DNA from: Actinopolymorpha singaporensis
Lineage (GTDB): Bacteria > Actinomycetota > Actinomycetes > Propionibacteriales > Actinopolymorphaceae
DNA: 64,000 nucleotides
Direction: 5' to 3'
Assembly: GCF_900104745.1 (NCBI RefSeq)
Contig: NZ_LT629732.1
Span: 1,909,981-1,973,980, forward strand
Below are positions 19,915-28,237 of the stretch, piece by piece. Position 1 is the first letter of the stretch. Each line of letters begins with the position of its first letter. Under the pieces are notes generated by a model that had not been told where the DNA came from, made no database searches, and was given only the letters and a program-made list of their open reading frames with translations. A program made the position numbers and the translations under genes.

Positions 19915-20568
19915 ATGCCTTCCGATGACCTGCCGATGACCACGCGGGACCTGCTCCGCGTGATCGCCGACTACGCCGCCGTGGTGGCGGCCAACCGTAC
20001 GTACCTGATCGAACTCGACGCCGCCATCGGGGACGCCGACCACGGCGAGAACCTCGACCGCGGCATGAAGGCGGCGTTGGACCGCCTCGCCGAGGCCGAC
20101 CCGGGTACGCCCGCCGACGTGCTCCAGACGGTGGCGACCGCGCTGATCTCCAAGGTCGGTGGAGCAGCCGGCCCGTTGTACGGCACGGCGTTCCTGCGCG
20201 CCGCCACGAGCGTCCGGGGACGTGGCGAGCTCGGCGCCGCCGACCTCGTGGGTGCCCTGCGGGCCGGGCTGGGCGGCGTGGTGGCGCGGGGGAAGGCCGA
20301 GGTGGGCGACAAGACGATGGTCGACGCCTGGGACCCGGCCGTGCAGGCCGCCGAACAGGTCGTCACTGCGGGCGGTTCGACCCGCGAGGCGCTCACCGCG
20401 GCGGCCGACGCCGCCGAGGAGGGCATGCGGGCCACCATCCCGATGATCGCCCGCAAGGGCCGGGCGAGCTACCTCGGCGAGCGCAGCGCCGGTCACCAGG
20501 ACCCCGGCGCCACATCGTCGGCGCTGCTCTTTCGGGTGTTCGCCGACGTCGCCGACCACTCCTCGTAG
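19915..20568 (+). CDS. dhaL: Dihydroxyacetone kinase ADP-binding subunit
   Basis: All-helical subunit (217 residues) holding a permanently bound ADP that is rephosphorylated by DhaM and donates phosphate to dihydroxyacetone on DhaK. The Mg-ADP aspartates are in ELDAAIGDADHGENLDRGMK. GGAAGPLYGTAFLRAA and GHQDPGATSSALLF are also family features. ATG 19915 or 19936 could be the start. Confidence 0.95.
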   Translation: MPSDDLPMTTRDLLRVIADYAAVVAANRTYLIELDAAIGDADHGENLDRGMKAALDRLAEADPGTPADVLQTVATALISKVGGAAGPLYGTAFLRAATSVRGRGELGAADLVGALRAGLGGVVARGKAEVGDKTMVDAWDPAVQAAEQVVTAGGSTREALTAAADAAEEGMRATIPMIARKGRASYLGERSAGHQDPGATSSALLFRVFADVADHSS

Positions 20569-20579
20569 GCGCAGCGGCG

Positions 20580-23060
20580 ATGCCGGAGGGGCCCGTCGCC
20601 CAGGTCGGGCTGGTTCTCATCGCACACGTGGCCGCCCTCGCCGAGGGCGTACGCACCCTGGCCGCCCAGATGGCACCGGAGGTGGACATCCGCGCGGTCG
20701 GCGGCACCGACGACGGCGGGGTGGGGACCAGCTTCGACGCCATGCTGGCGGCGGTGACGTCCGTGCTGGCCGACGTGGCTCCGGACGAAGGCGCGGGCGA
20801 GGGCGCGCGCGGGGGCGCCGGCGTGGCCGTGCTGTACGACCTCGGCAGCGCACAGCTCACCGCCGAACTCGTCCTGGAGACGCTCGACCCGGGACAGTCG
20901 GACCGGGTGCTGCTCGTCGACGCGCCGCTGGTGGAGGGTGCGGTCGCGGCTGCGACCACCGCGGCTGGAGGTGCCGGCCTCGCCGAGGTCGCCGCCGCGG
21001 CGCGGGCGGCCTATGTGCCCACCCCCGCGGCGGGCGAGGCCGAGACACCCGAGACGCCCGAGGCGGCGGAGGCGGAGAAGCGGGTCGAGGCCGAGGTACG
21101 GGCGCGGACGACGTTGCGTAATCCGGCCGGGTTGCACGCCCGGCCGGCGGCGGCGCTGGCGCACCTGGTCCGGGAGTACGACGCGCGGGTCACCGTCGGC
21201 CGGCCCGGAGATCCGGGGGTGGCCGCGGCCGGCGTGCTGGGGGTGGTGGCCCAGGGTCTGCGGGTGGGCACCGAGATCGAGGTCGCCGCGTCCGGTTCGG
21301 ACTCCCGGGCAGCCGTGGACGCCGTCCTGGCTCTGGCCGACGCGGGATTCGGTGAGCTGGACGAGGAGACCCCCGCAGTAGCTTCTCCGGTGCCGCCCGA
21401 GCAGCCGGCGGCGGCCGAGCCCGCGGCGACCCCGAGGCCCGAGCCCGGCACGCTGCGCGGTGTCGGCGCCTCGGCCGGCTTGGTGGTGGCACCGGTCCGG
21501 CACCTGCGGCGTACCGAACCCCGGCTGCCGTCGACCGGCGGCCCCCACGACCCGGCGGCCGAACGCAGACGGCTGGTTGCCGCCGTCGACCAGGTGAACG
21601 CCGAACTCGGCAACCGGGCCGCCGGTGGTGGGTCCGGCGCCGACATCGCCGGTGCCCACCAGGCGATGCTCGCCGACCCGGCGCTGCTGGCCGGAGCCGA
21701 GGCCAGGCTCGACCAGGTCACGCCGGCCGAGGTGGCCTGGTGGGGGTCGGTGCTCGAGGCCCGCGACCTGCTGGCCGGGGGAGCGGCCCTGGTGGCGGAG
21801 CGTGCGGTGGACGTGGAGGACCTCGGCCGCGCGGTGCTGGGCGCCCTCGGCGTGGACGTCCGGCCGTCGGTACGACCGGAGGACGTCGCCCGCGCCGTGG
21901 TGGTCGCCGAGGAGGTGTTCCCCTCCGACGTCGCGGCCCTCGGCGAGGCCGGGGTGGCCGGGCTGGCGGTCGCACGCGGCGGGCGTACGTCCCACGCGGC
22001 GATCCTCGCCCGCGGACTAGAGCTGCCGATGGTGGTGCGGCTGGGCCCAGCAGTGCTGGACGTTCCGGACGGTACGCCGGTGGTCCTGGACGCGCGTACC
22101 GGCCAGGTGCGGGTCGACCCGCCGGAGGCGGAGCTGACCGCCGCCCGGCGGGCCGCCCGCGACCTCGCCACCGGCCGTGAGCGGGCTCGCGCCGCGGCCG
22201 CGGGCCCGGTGGTGCGCCCCGACGGGACGCCGGTGACCGTGAGCGCGAACGTCGGCGGCCGGGCCGAGGCGCGCGCTGCCCTGGCCGCCGGCGCCGACGC
22301 GGTGGGCCTGCTGCGTACCGAACTCCTCTACGTCGACCGGCCTCGCCTGCCCGGCGAGGACGAACAGGCTGCCGAGCTGGGCGCGGTCCTGGCCGAGCTG
22401 GGCGACCGGCGCGCGGTCGTACGCACCCTGGACGTGGGCGGTGACAAGCTGCTGCCGGCCCTGGATCTCGACCCTTGGCGGCACGGACCGCTCGGCGTGC
22501 GCGGAGTGCGGTACGCGTTCGGACATCCGGATCTGCTGCGGACCCAGCTGCGGGCGGTGCTGCGCGCGGCGTACGGGCGGGGCGAGGTCTGGCTGATGGC
22601 GCCGATGGTGACGGTGGCGGCGGAGGCGCGGCGGTTCCGGCTCCTGGTCGAGGAGGTGGCCGGCGAACTCGCGGCTGCGGGCACGGCGTTCGCCCGGCCG
22701 GCGAAGGTCGGGGTGATGGTCGAGGTGCCGGCGGCCGCCCTGGTCGCCGACGAGATCTGCGCCGAGGTGGACTTCGTGAGCGTGGGGAGCAACGACCTCA
22801 CGCAGTACGTCATGGCCGCGGACCGGACCAACGACGCGGTGGGCGACCTCTACCAACCCGGCCACGAGGCGGTGTGGCGGCTGCTGGCGACGCTGGTCGA
22901 CGCCGCCCGGTCGGCCGGTCGGCACGTCGCCGTGTGCGGCGAGCTCGCGGGAGAGCCGGACGCGGCCGTGCGGCTGGTCCGGATGGGTGTCGACGAGCTT
23001 TCCATGGCCCCGAGCGGCATCCCCGACGTCAAGGCGGCCCTGCGGAGCCGGCTCGGCTGA
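20580..23060 (+). CDS. dhaM: DhaM fusion: EIIA-HPr-complete Enzyme I phosphotransferase
   Basis: 826-residue multiphosphoryl transfer protein that passes phosphate from PEP to DhaL-ADP. Domains in order: mannose-class EIIA (1-140, His16 in LIAHVAAL), an Ala/Glu-rich linker, HPr (about 175-265, His186 in GLHARPAA), a second linker, then Enzyme I (about 285-826) with catalytic His472 in GGRTSHAAILARGLELP, the PEP-binding barrel (LDVGGDKLLPALDLD, GSNDLTQYVMAADRTN) and the catalytic Cys in VCGELAGEP. E. coli DhaM is 472 residues and has only the N-terminal part of EI, so this one looks able to start directly from PEP. It may also be chromosomally independent of the general PTS. Confidence 0.93.
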   Translation: MPEGPVAQVGLVLIAHVAALAEGVRTLAAQMAPEVDIRAVGGTDDGGVGTSFDAMLAAVTSVLADVAPDEGAGEGARGGAGVAVLYDLGSAQLTAELVLETLDPGQSDRVLLVDAPLVEGAVAAATTAAGGAGLAEVAAAARAAYVPTPAAGEAETPETPEAAEAEKRVEAEVRARTTLRNPAGLHARPAAALAHLVREYDARVTVGRPGDPGVAAAGVLGVVAQGLRVGTEIEVAASGSDSRAAVDAVLALADAGFGELDEETPAVASPVPPEQPAAAEPAATPRPEPGTLRGVGASAGLVVAPVRHLRRTEPRLPSTGGPHDPAAERRRLVAAVDQVNAELGNRAAGGGSGADIAGAHQAMLADPALLAGAEARLDQVTPAEVAWWGSVLEARDLLAGGAALVAERAVDVEDLGRAVLGALGVDVRPSVRPEDVARAVVVAEEVFPSDVAALGEAGVAGLAVARGGRTSHAAILARGLELPMVVRLGPAVLDVPDGTPVVLDARTGQVRVDPPEAELTAARRAARDLATGRERARAAAAGPVVRPDGTPVTVSANVGGRAEARAALAAGADAVGLLRTELLYVDRPRLPGEDEQAAELGAVLAELGDRRAVVRTLDVGGDKLLPALDLDPWRHGPLGVRGVRYAFGHPDLLRTQLRAVLRAAYGRGEVWLMAPMVTVAAEARRFRLLVEEVAGELAAAGTAFARPAKVGVMVEVPAAALVADEICAEVDFVSVGSNDLTQYVMAADRTNDAVGDLYQPGHEAVWRLLATLVDAARSAGRHVAVCGELAGEPDAAVRLVRMGVDELSMAPSGIPDVKAALRSRLG

Positions 23061-23084
23061 CCCCGGTTGGCCGCGCCGCCGGGC

Positions 23085-24344
23085 TTAGCTGATCGGCTCG
23101 GGTGCCCGGTGGGCGGGCGGCGGACCGGTGACCTCTTCGGCGGTGGCCATCGCCTGGGGGTGCAGCACCGCCCGCTCGCGGGCCTCCAGCACCTTGCCGA
23201 TCAGGTCGTCGCGCCAGTGGTCGGCGTCGTACCCGATCGCACCGCGCTGGTAGCGCTCGTAGAAGAAGGCGAGTTCGGTGACCGCGGTGTGGTAGTCGCG
23301 GACAGCCCGGGCGGCCTCGGCGCCCCACCTGCGCTTCACCGCCGAGCGCCAGCCACTGCGTCCGGGCAGGCTGGACAGCAGGCGTACCTCCTCCGGCGAG
23401 ATCCAGTTGGCGGCGACGAACCTCGGCAGCTGGCCGGCCACGATGCGCTGCTCGCGGCGCCGCTGCCAGAGCACCACCATCGCCACCGCGGCGAACACCG
23501 GGACCATGAAGACGACGTAGACGAGGAAGAAGCCGAACTGGCCGAGCAGCGACGCCGAGGCGTTCCACAGCGCGTGCAGGCAGACGGCGGCGAGGTAGCC
23601 GACCAGCGGGTAGAGGAACCGGATCGGTCGCCTGCTGCGCGCCATGATGCCGACGGCGAGCCCGGTCATCGAGGTGAAGATCGGGTGGGCGAACGGCGAC
23701 AGCACGCACCGCAGGGCGAACAGCATGATGCCGCCGTGGAGTCCGCCCTCGGCGATGGCGGTGCCGAGATAGAGGATGTTCTCGCTGAACGCGAACCCCA
23801 CCCCGACCAGGCCCGCGTAGACGATCCCGTCGACCACGCCGTCCACCTCGCGCCGGCGGGTGGCGAGGAGGGCGAACAGGAACGCTCCCTTGACCGCCTC
23901 CTCCACGAACGGTGCGGTCACCACGGTGCTCACCACGTCGCCGACCTCGGTGCCGACGGTGCGGGACCAGGCGTAGTTGAGCGCGAAGTTGCTGACCGCC
24001 GCGGCCAGCGCCGCCACCCCGGCTCCCCACAGGAACGCCATCAGCAGCAGCCGGCCGGGCTCGGGCTCCCACCGGTCGATCCACAAGAACACGGCGACCA
24101 CCGGGACGACCGGAAGGAACGCGAAGAAGGTGCCGAGCGCGGCGGGCTCGGGCCCCGCACCCAGGACGGTCAGCCCGATCAGCGGGGTGACCAGCGCGGC
24201 CATCACGACGATGAGGCCGACCGGCGCGAGCACCCTGCGGCGGTTGCGGTGCCGGCCCGCCCAGGGGCGCAGCGGCACGAGGGGACGACCGCCCGGCAGT
24301 CCGGGTAGCCCGGACTGAGCGGAGGGGGAAGGGGTCGCGCTCAT
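23085..24344 (-). CDS. PrsW family intramembrane metalloprotease
   Basis: 419 residues with about eight membrane helices. The family's conserved sites are present: FVEEAVKGAFLFALL (glutamate pair), GFAFSENILYLG, and histidines in LSPFAHPIFTSMTG and HALWNAS. PrsW of Bacillus cleaves an anti-sigma factor, but no sigma/anti-sigma pair is adjacent, so the substrate is unknown. A hydrophilic C-terminal tail of about 100 residues follows the membrane domain. Confidence 0.88.
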   Translation of the reverse strand: MSATPSPSAQSGLPGLPGGRPLVPLRPWAGRHRNRRRVLAPVGLIVVMAALVTPLIGLTVLGAGPEPAALGTFFAFLPVVPVVAVFLWIDRWEPEPGRLLLMAFLWGAGVAALAAAVSNFALNYAWSRTVGTEVGDVVSTVVTAPFVEEAVKGAFLFALLATRRREVDGVVDGIVYAGLVGVGFAFSENILYLGTAIAEGGLHGGIMLFALRCVLSPFAHPIFTSMTGLAVGIMARSRRPIRFLYPLVGYLAAVCLHALWNASASLLGQFGFFLVYVVFMVPVFAAVAMVVLWQRRREQRIVAGQLPRFVAANWISPEEVRLLSSLPGRSGWRSAVKRRWGAEAARAVRDYHTAVTELAFFYERYQRGAIGYDADHWRDDLIGKVLEARERAVLHPQAMATAEEVTGPPPAHRAPEPIS

Positions 24345-24727
24345 CCGGTAGAGCCTAGATCAGCTCACCCTTGCTCGCTGGTCGGCAGGAGACGCAGCGA
24401 CGGGGCTCGCGGGGCCGGTTCCGGGCGGTCGGCTCGGGCTCCTTCTGCCGTTCGGTGCCACCACGATTGCGGAGCGTTGTCGATGTGACCGGTGTTGCCC
24501 GTCATGTGGTGGACGGCGGCGGGGAGGGGAGCAGAGGAGGGGGAGTGAGGAGGAACACGTGCGGCAACGAGGACGCGGTGAGGAACCCGTGCGCGGAGTC
24601 CGATGTATCAGGCCTACGCGATGTATGTGGAGCAAGCGCACGAACCGGTCCGCCCACCGCGGCGTCGGACGCGTGACCTCCCGACCGCCCGGCCAGGGCC
24701 CACCGAAGTGAGCGAAGGAGCGACGAG
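24345..24727. other. Intergenic region, no feature recognised
   Basis: 383 bp between divergent prsW-like and YCII genes. Purine-rich run around 24515-24560. No convincing gene, repeat or RNA structure seen. Confidence 0.5.
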
Positions 24728-25066
24728 ATGAAGTTCATGATGCTGGTGTGCTGGGCCGAGAGCGAGGAACTCGGTCCGGAGGAGTCGGCGGCGATGCGGC
24801 GGGACTCGATCGCCTGGACGGAGCAGATGGACGCGCGCGGGGTGCGATTGCAGGGCAGTCGGCTGCGGCCGACCGCCGACGCGAGGACCGTACGGGTTCG
24901 CGGCGACGACGTGCTGGTGACAGACGGCCCGTTCGCCGAGACCAAGGAACAGATCGCGGGGTACGACCTGCTGGAGTGCGCCGATCTCGACGAGGCGGTC
25001 GAGGTGGCCTCGAAGCATCCGGTCGCGAGGTTCGGCGCGATCGAGCTCCGGCCTTACTGGGACTGA
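24728..25066 (+). CDS. YCII-related protein with DGPF motif
   Basis: 112-residue ferredoxin-like fold protein (MKFMMLVCWAESEE...VTDGPFAETKEQIAGYDLLECADLDEAVEVA). Such DGPF proteins often accompany ECF sigma factors of the SigJ/ECF41-like or related groups, but none is adjacent here. Biochemical role unknown. GAAGGAG about nine bases upstream fixes the ATG. Converges with the ArsR gene across 48 bp. Confidence 0.9.
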   Translation: MKFMMLVCWAESEELGPEESAAMRRDSIAWTEQMDARGVRLQGSRLRPTADARTVRVRGDDVLVTDGPFAETKEQIAGYDLLECADLDEAVEVASKHPVARFGAIELRPYWD

Positions 25067-25114
25067 CGGCAGGGACGACCGCCGCGGGGGCTTCGCGCGG
25101 GGGCGTCGCGGGGG

Positions 25115-26113
25115 TCAGTCGCCCGCGGGGGTCAGCAGGGCATCGGCCACGGCCGTACGTGCGTACAGAACCGACCGGCCACTGCGGTGGGCGGTGACCA
25201 GGCCCGCGTCCCGCAGTGCGGTGAGGTGCTGGGAGACCCCGGCGGCGGACATGCCGGCCCGCCGCGCGAGCTGGGTGGTCGAGGACGGGGTGTCGAGCTC
25301 GGTCAGGATTCGCGTACGCGATCGACCCAGAACGCCGGCGACCGCCGCCGCGGACGTGGGGGTCCGCGGCTCCCACAGGTTGCCGACCCCGCGGGCCGGA
25401 TATGCGAGCTGCGGCGGCTCACCGGCCACCGACCGGGTCAGGACCCGCGGCCACACGAACGCCGACGGCACCAGCAGCAGCCCGCCGCCCGCCTGGCCGC
25501 GGGTCACCGCGCAGTGCCGGCGGACGAGCCGCAGGGTGCCGTCGTCCCAGCGCACGGAGTCGTGGAGCTCGTCGAGAACGTGGGCGGAGCCGTGCTCGGC
25601 GGCCTGCCGGGCCCGGTAGAAGACGTCGGCCTCGAGGAGGTGCCGGATCCGGGCCCAGTAGGGCGCGAGGGCGAGTTCCCAGTACGCCTCGATCTCGGCG
25701 GCGACCTTCCCGAGCGTCTCCTCCGGTGCGTCGTACAGCAGTCTGAACCGGGCAGACCGGCCACCGTCTCGTCCGGCCTCGGCCGCAAGCATGTCCAGCT
25801 CGGCCCGCACCTGGCCGGCCGAGGTCGCCCGGATCGCCGCCAGCTCACCGGACAGGCCGGGGAACGGCGAGGCGGGCGTGGGATTGAGGAAGTCGGCGAG
25901 GTAGCCGGTCAGGGGGATCAGCTCCGCCAGCCAGCCGCGGTCGAGTCCGGTCCGCTCCAGCCGGGGCCGTACCTGCGCGGCCCATCGCCGGTGGAGCGGG
26001 GGATCCACCTCGGCCCGGAGCAGCCGGAAGCTGGTGACGACCTCCCACATCGGCGACACGGCGTACCTGGTCATCGCCAGGTCCGCGGTGGAGAAGCTGA
26101 GCACCGACTCCAT
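25115..26113 (-). CDS. ArsR-family transcriptional regulator with long N-terminal domain
   Basis: 332-residue regulator. Residues 1-240 are the helical domain often labelled DUF5937; residues about 250-325 are a winged helix (SSTTQLARRAGMSAAGVSQHLTALRDAGLVTAHRSGRSVLYART). No metal-binding cysteine pair of classic ArsR is visible, so the ligand is unlikely to be a metal. It is divergent from an MFS exporter across 102 bp with a dyad between them, and most likely controls it. Confidence 0.9.
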   Translation of the reverse strand: MESVLSFSTADLAMTRYAVSPMWEVVTSFRLLRAEVDPPLHRRWAAQVRPRLERTGLDRGWLAELIPLTGYLADFLNPTPASPFPGLSGELAAIRATSAGQVRAELDMLAAEAGRDGGRSARFRLLYDAPEETLGKVAAEIEAYWELALAPYWARIRHLLEADVFYRARQAAEHGSAHVLDELHDSVRWDDGTLRLVRRHCAVTRGQAGGGLLLVPSAFVWPRVLTRSVAGEPPQLAYPARGVGNLWEPRTPTSAAAVAGVLGRSRTRILTELDTPSSTTQLARRAGMSAAGVSQHLTALRDAGLVTAHRSGRSVLYARTAVADALLTPAGD

Positions 26114-26180
26114 GACGTACTCCCTGCTTCTCTCGGACCGTACCGCGTGGCGAGTTGGATTCGGGCTGAGTTTAATCAAT

Positions 26181-26197
26181 GGTCCGGCGAGCGGACC
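26181..26197. promoter_or_regulatory. Operator-like dyad between arsR-type gene and MFS gene
   Basis: GGTCCG-N5-CGGACC perfect inverted repeat, 18 bp before the MFS start codon, with another CGGACC half-site at 26134-26139. TTTAATCAAT just upstream (26171-26180) is unusually AT-rich for the window. A plausible binding site for the divergently encoded regulator. Confidence 0.5.
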
Positions 26198-26215
26198 GGG
26201 CAGCAGGGTCTCGGC

Positions 26216-27436
26216 ATGTTCTCCTCCTTCCGCGGGCTTCCGCCCGTCGTCTGGACCGTCTTCGCCGGCACGGTCGTCAACCGGCTCGGCTACCTCGTCA
26301 CCCCGTTCCTCGTGTTCTTCCTGGCCACCCGCGGCGTCACCGGAACGCACGTCTCCTACGTCCTCGGCGCGCTCGGCGCCGGCAACCTGCTCGGACCGGC
26401 GGTCGGCGGAGTGCTCGCGGACCGGATCGGCCGGCGGCCGACGATGCTCGCCGGGCTGGTCGCCGCGTCGGTGGGCCAGGGTGCGCTCTTCGTCGCTCCC
26501 GGCGTGGCCACGATGGCGGCCGCCGCCCTGCTGATCAGCGCCGCCGGGTCGATGGTCAGCCCGGCCGCGTACGCGCTGCTGGCCGACGCCGTGGACGCCG
26601 AGCACCGGCGGCGGGCGTACGCGCTGTTCCAGTGGGGCGTGAACATCGGTACGGCGGTGGCCGGGGTGCTCGGCGGATTCCTCGCCGCGCGCGGTTACTG
26701 GCTGCTGTTCGCGGTCGACGCCGGAAGCATGCTGGTCTTCGCCGCCGTGGTGGCGTTCCGGCTGCGCGAACACCGGCCGCCCACGGCGTTCGGCGCGGAG
26801 GGGGACGGAGGCGCGGGCGGGGCGAAGCGCAAGGACGGCATCGGCTACGGGGTCGTCCTGCGGGACCGGCTCGGGCTGGCGCTGCTTCCGCTGTTCGGCG
26901 TCCAGCTGTTCGTCTACTCGCTGACCGAGGTGGCGCTGCCGCTCGCCATCCACGACAGCGGCCTGTCTCCGACGGTCTACGGTGCGATGGCGGCGCTCAA
27001 CGCGGTGATGGTGGTGGTCCTCCAGCCCGTGGTGACGGCGCGGCTGGCCCGGCTGCCACAGCTTCCGGTGCAGTGCGCCGGCGGCGTGCTGATCGCCGTC
27101 GGCGTGGCGATGACCGGGCTCGCGAACACGGTCACGGGGTATGCGATCTCGGTGGTCGTCTGGTCCGTCGGCGAGGTGGTCGTCGCCGGTATCGCCGCGT
27201 CGGTGATCGCCAATCTCGCCCCAGCACACGCCCGCGGCCGCTACCAGGGCGCGTTCGGCTGGACGTGGGGAACGGCGAGGTTCGGCGCTCTCACCCTGGG
27301 CGTCGGGTTGTACTCCGGTCTCGGCCCGGGTGTGCTGTGGTGGACCGCGTTGCTGGCCGGCATCGCCTGCTCGGTGGCGACGCTCGCGTTCCACGGACGG
27401 GTCGCCCGCCGGATGGACCACGTCCTCGCCGCCTGA
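26216..27436 (+). CDS. MFS transporter, probable exporter
   Basis: 406 residues, 12 hydrophobic segments, with the MFS loop motif GGVLADRIGRRPTM after helix 2. The start at ATG 26216 (FSSFRGLPPVVWTVFAGTVV) is where membrane character begins; the phase is open far upstream, but that lies antisense to the regulator gene. Divergent from the ArsR-type regulator, suggesting substrate-induced efflux. Substrate unknown. Confidence 0.9.
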   Translation: MFSSFRGLPPVVWTVFAGTVVNRLGYLVTPFLVFFLATRGVTGTHVSYVLGALGAGNLLGPAVGGVLADRIGRRPTMLAGLVAASVGQGALFVAPGVATMAAAALLISAAGSMVSPAAYALLADAVDAEHRRRAYALFQWGVNIGTAVAGVLGGFLAARGYWLLFAVDAGSMLVFAAVVAFRLREHRPPTAFGAEGDGGAGGAKRKDGIGYGVVLRDRLGLALLPLFGVQLFVYSLTEVALPLAIHDSGLSPTVYGAMAALNAVMVVVLQPVVTARLARLPQLPVQCAGGVLIAVGVAMTGLANTVTGYAISVVVWSVGEVVVAGIAASVIANLAPAHARGRYQGAFGWTWGTARFGALTLGVGLYSGLGPGVLWWTALLAGIACSVATLAFHGRVARRMDHVLAA

Positions 27437-27529
27437 GCGCGACCACCTTGCCGGAGCCCGGCGGAGGCGCCGGAGGCGGTGCCGTACTACCGTTCCGGAA
27501 GGTGCGGAGGCACTGCGGGGGGAGGGTCG

Positions 27530-28237
27530 TTGAACGCGCGGATTCTGGTTGCCGAGGATGACGAGAAACAGTCCCGACTGATCCGGATCTACCTGGAGCG
27601 CGAGGGAAATGCGGTGCAGGTCGTGGCCGACGGTCGCGCGGCGCTGGAAAGGGCCCGTTCGTCGAAGCCCGACCTCATCGTTCTCGATGTGATGCTGCCG
27701 GTGGTCGACGGTCTCGACGTGTGCCGCATTCTGCGCACGGAATCGGATGTTCCTGTCCTGTTGCTCACCGCGCGCACCACCGAGGAGGACATGCTCCTCG
27801 GTCTGGACCTCGGCGCCGACGACTACCTCACCAAGCCGTACAGCCCCCGCGAACTGACCGCACGCGTACGGGCGTTGCTGCGCCGCTCCAGAAGAGCCGA
27901 CGGCGTGACGGAGTCCTCGACGCTGCTGGTGGGTGATGTGGAGCTGGACATCGCGCGCTTCGAGGTCCGGCTGGCCGGGCGTCCGGTGGCGCTGACCGCG
28001 AAGGAGTTCGCCGTGCTGGAGACGCTGGCCCGTGAACCGGGCCGGGTCTTCACCCGCGTACAGATCATCGAGCGTGTCTTCGGCTTCGACCGGGACGTGC
28101 TGGAGCGGACCGTCGACGCGCACGTGATGAACCTGCGGCGGAAGCTGGAGGCGGACCCGCGGCGCCCCCGCTATCTGGAGACGGTCTACGGGCGGGGCTA
28201 TCGCCTCGCCGACGGCGGCGGCTCAGCCAGGTCCTGA
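27530..28237 (+). CDS. OmpR-family response regulator
   Basis: 235-residue regulator: receiver domain (acidic pair in LVAEDDEKQ, phosphoacceptor Asp53 in IVLDVMLP, Lys in LTKPYSP) and an OmpR winged helix (LTAKEFAVLETLAREPGRVFTR, VDAHVMNLRRKLE, YGRGYRLAD). A TTG start at 27530 is preferred because GGGGGGAGGG lies just before it and the receiver domain begins there; a GTG 17 codons upstream is the alternative. It converges on, and overlaps by 40 nt, the sensor kinase gene. The efflux operon promoter at 34173 carries a tandem repeat suited to this protein class. Confidence 0.93.
   Translation: MNARILVAEDDEKQSRLIRIYLEREGNAVQVVADGRAALERARSSKPDLIVLDVMLPVVDGLDVCRILRTESDVPVLLLTARTTEEDMLLGLDLGADDYLTKPYSPRELTARVRALLRRSRRADGVTESSTLLVGDVELDIARFEVRLAGRPVALTAKEFAVLETLAREPGRVFTRVQIIERVFGFDRDVLERTVDAHVMNLRRKLEADPRRPRYLETVYGRGYRLADGGGSARS

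Noticed and set aside
24360-24700. Small genes between the PrsW and YCII genes
   Set aside because: Open frames on both strands have Arg/Pro/Ser-rich products, no ribosome-binding sites and no third-position GC preference.
26114-28123. N-terminal extension of the ArsR-type gene to about 1,000 codons
   Set aside because: The extension is antisense to the MFS gene and most of the response regulator gene and has low-complexity composition; the regulator starts at 26113.
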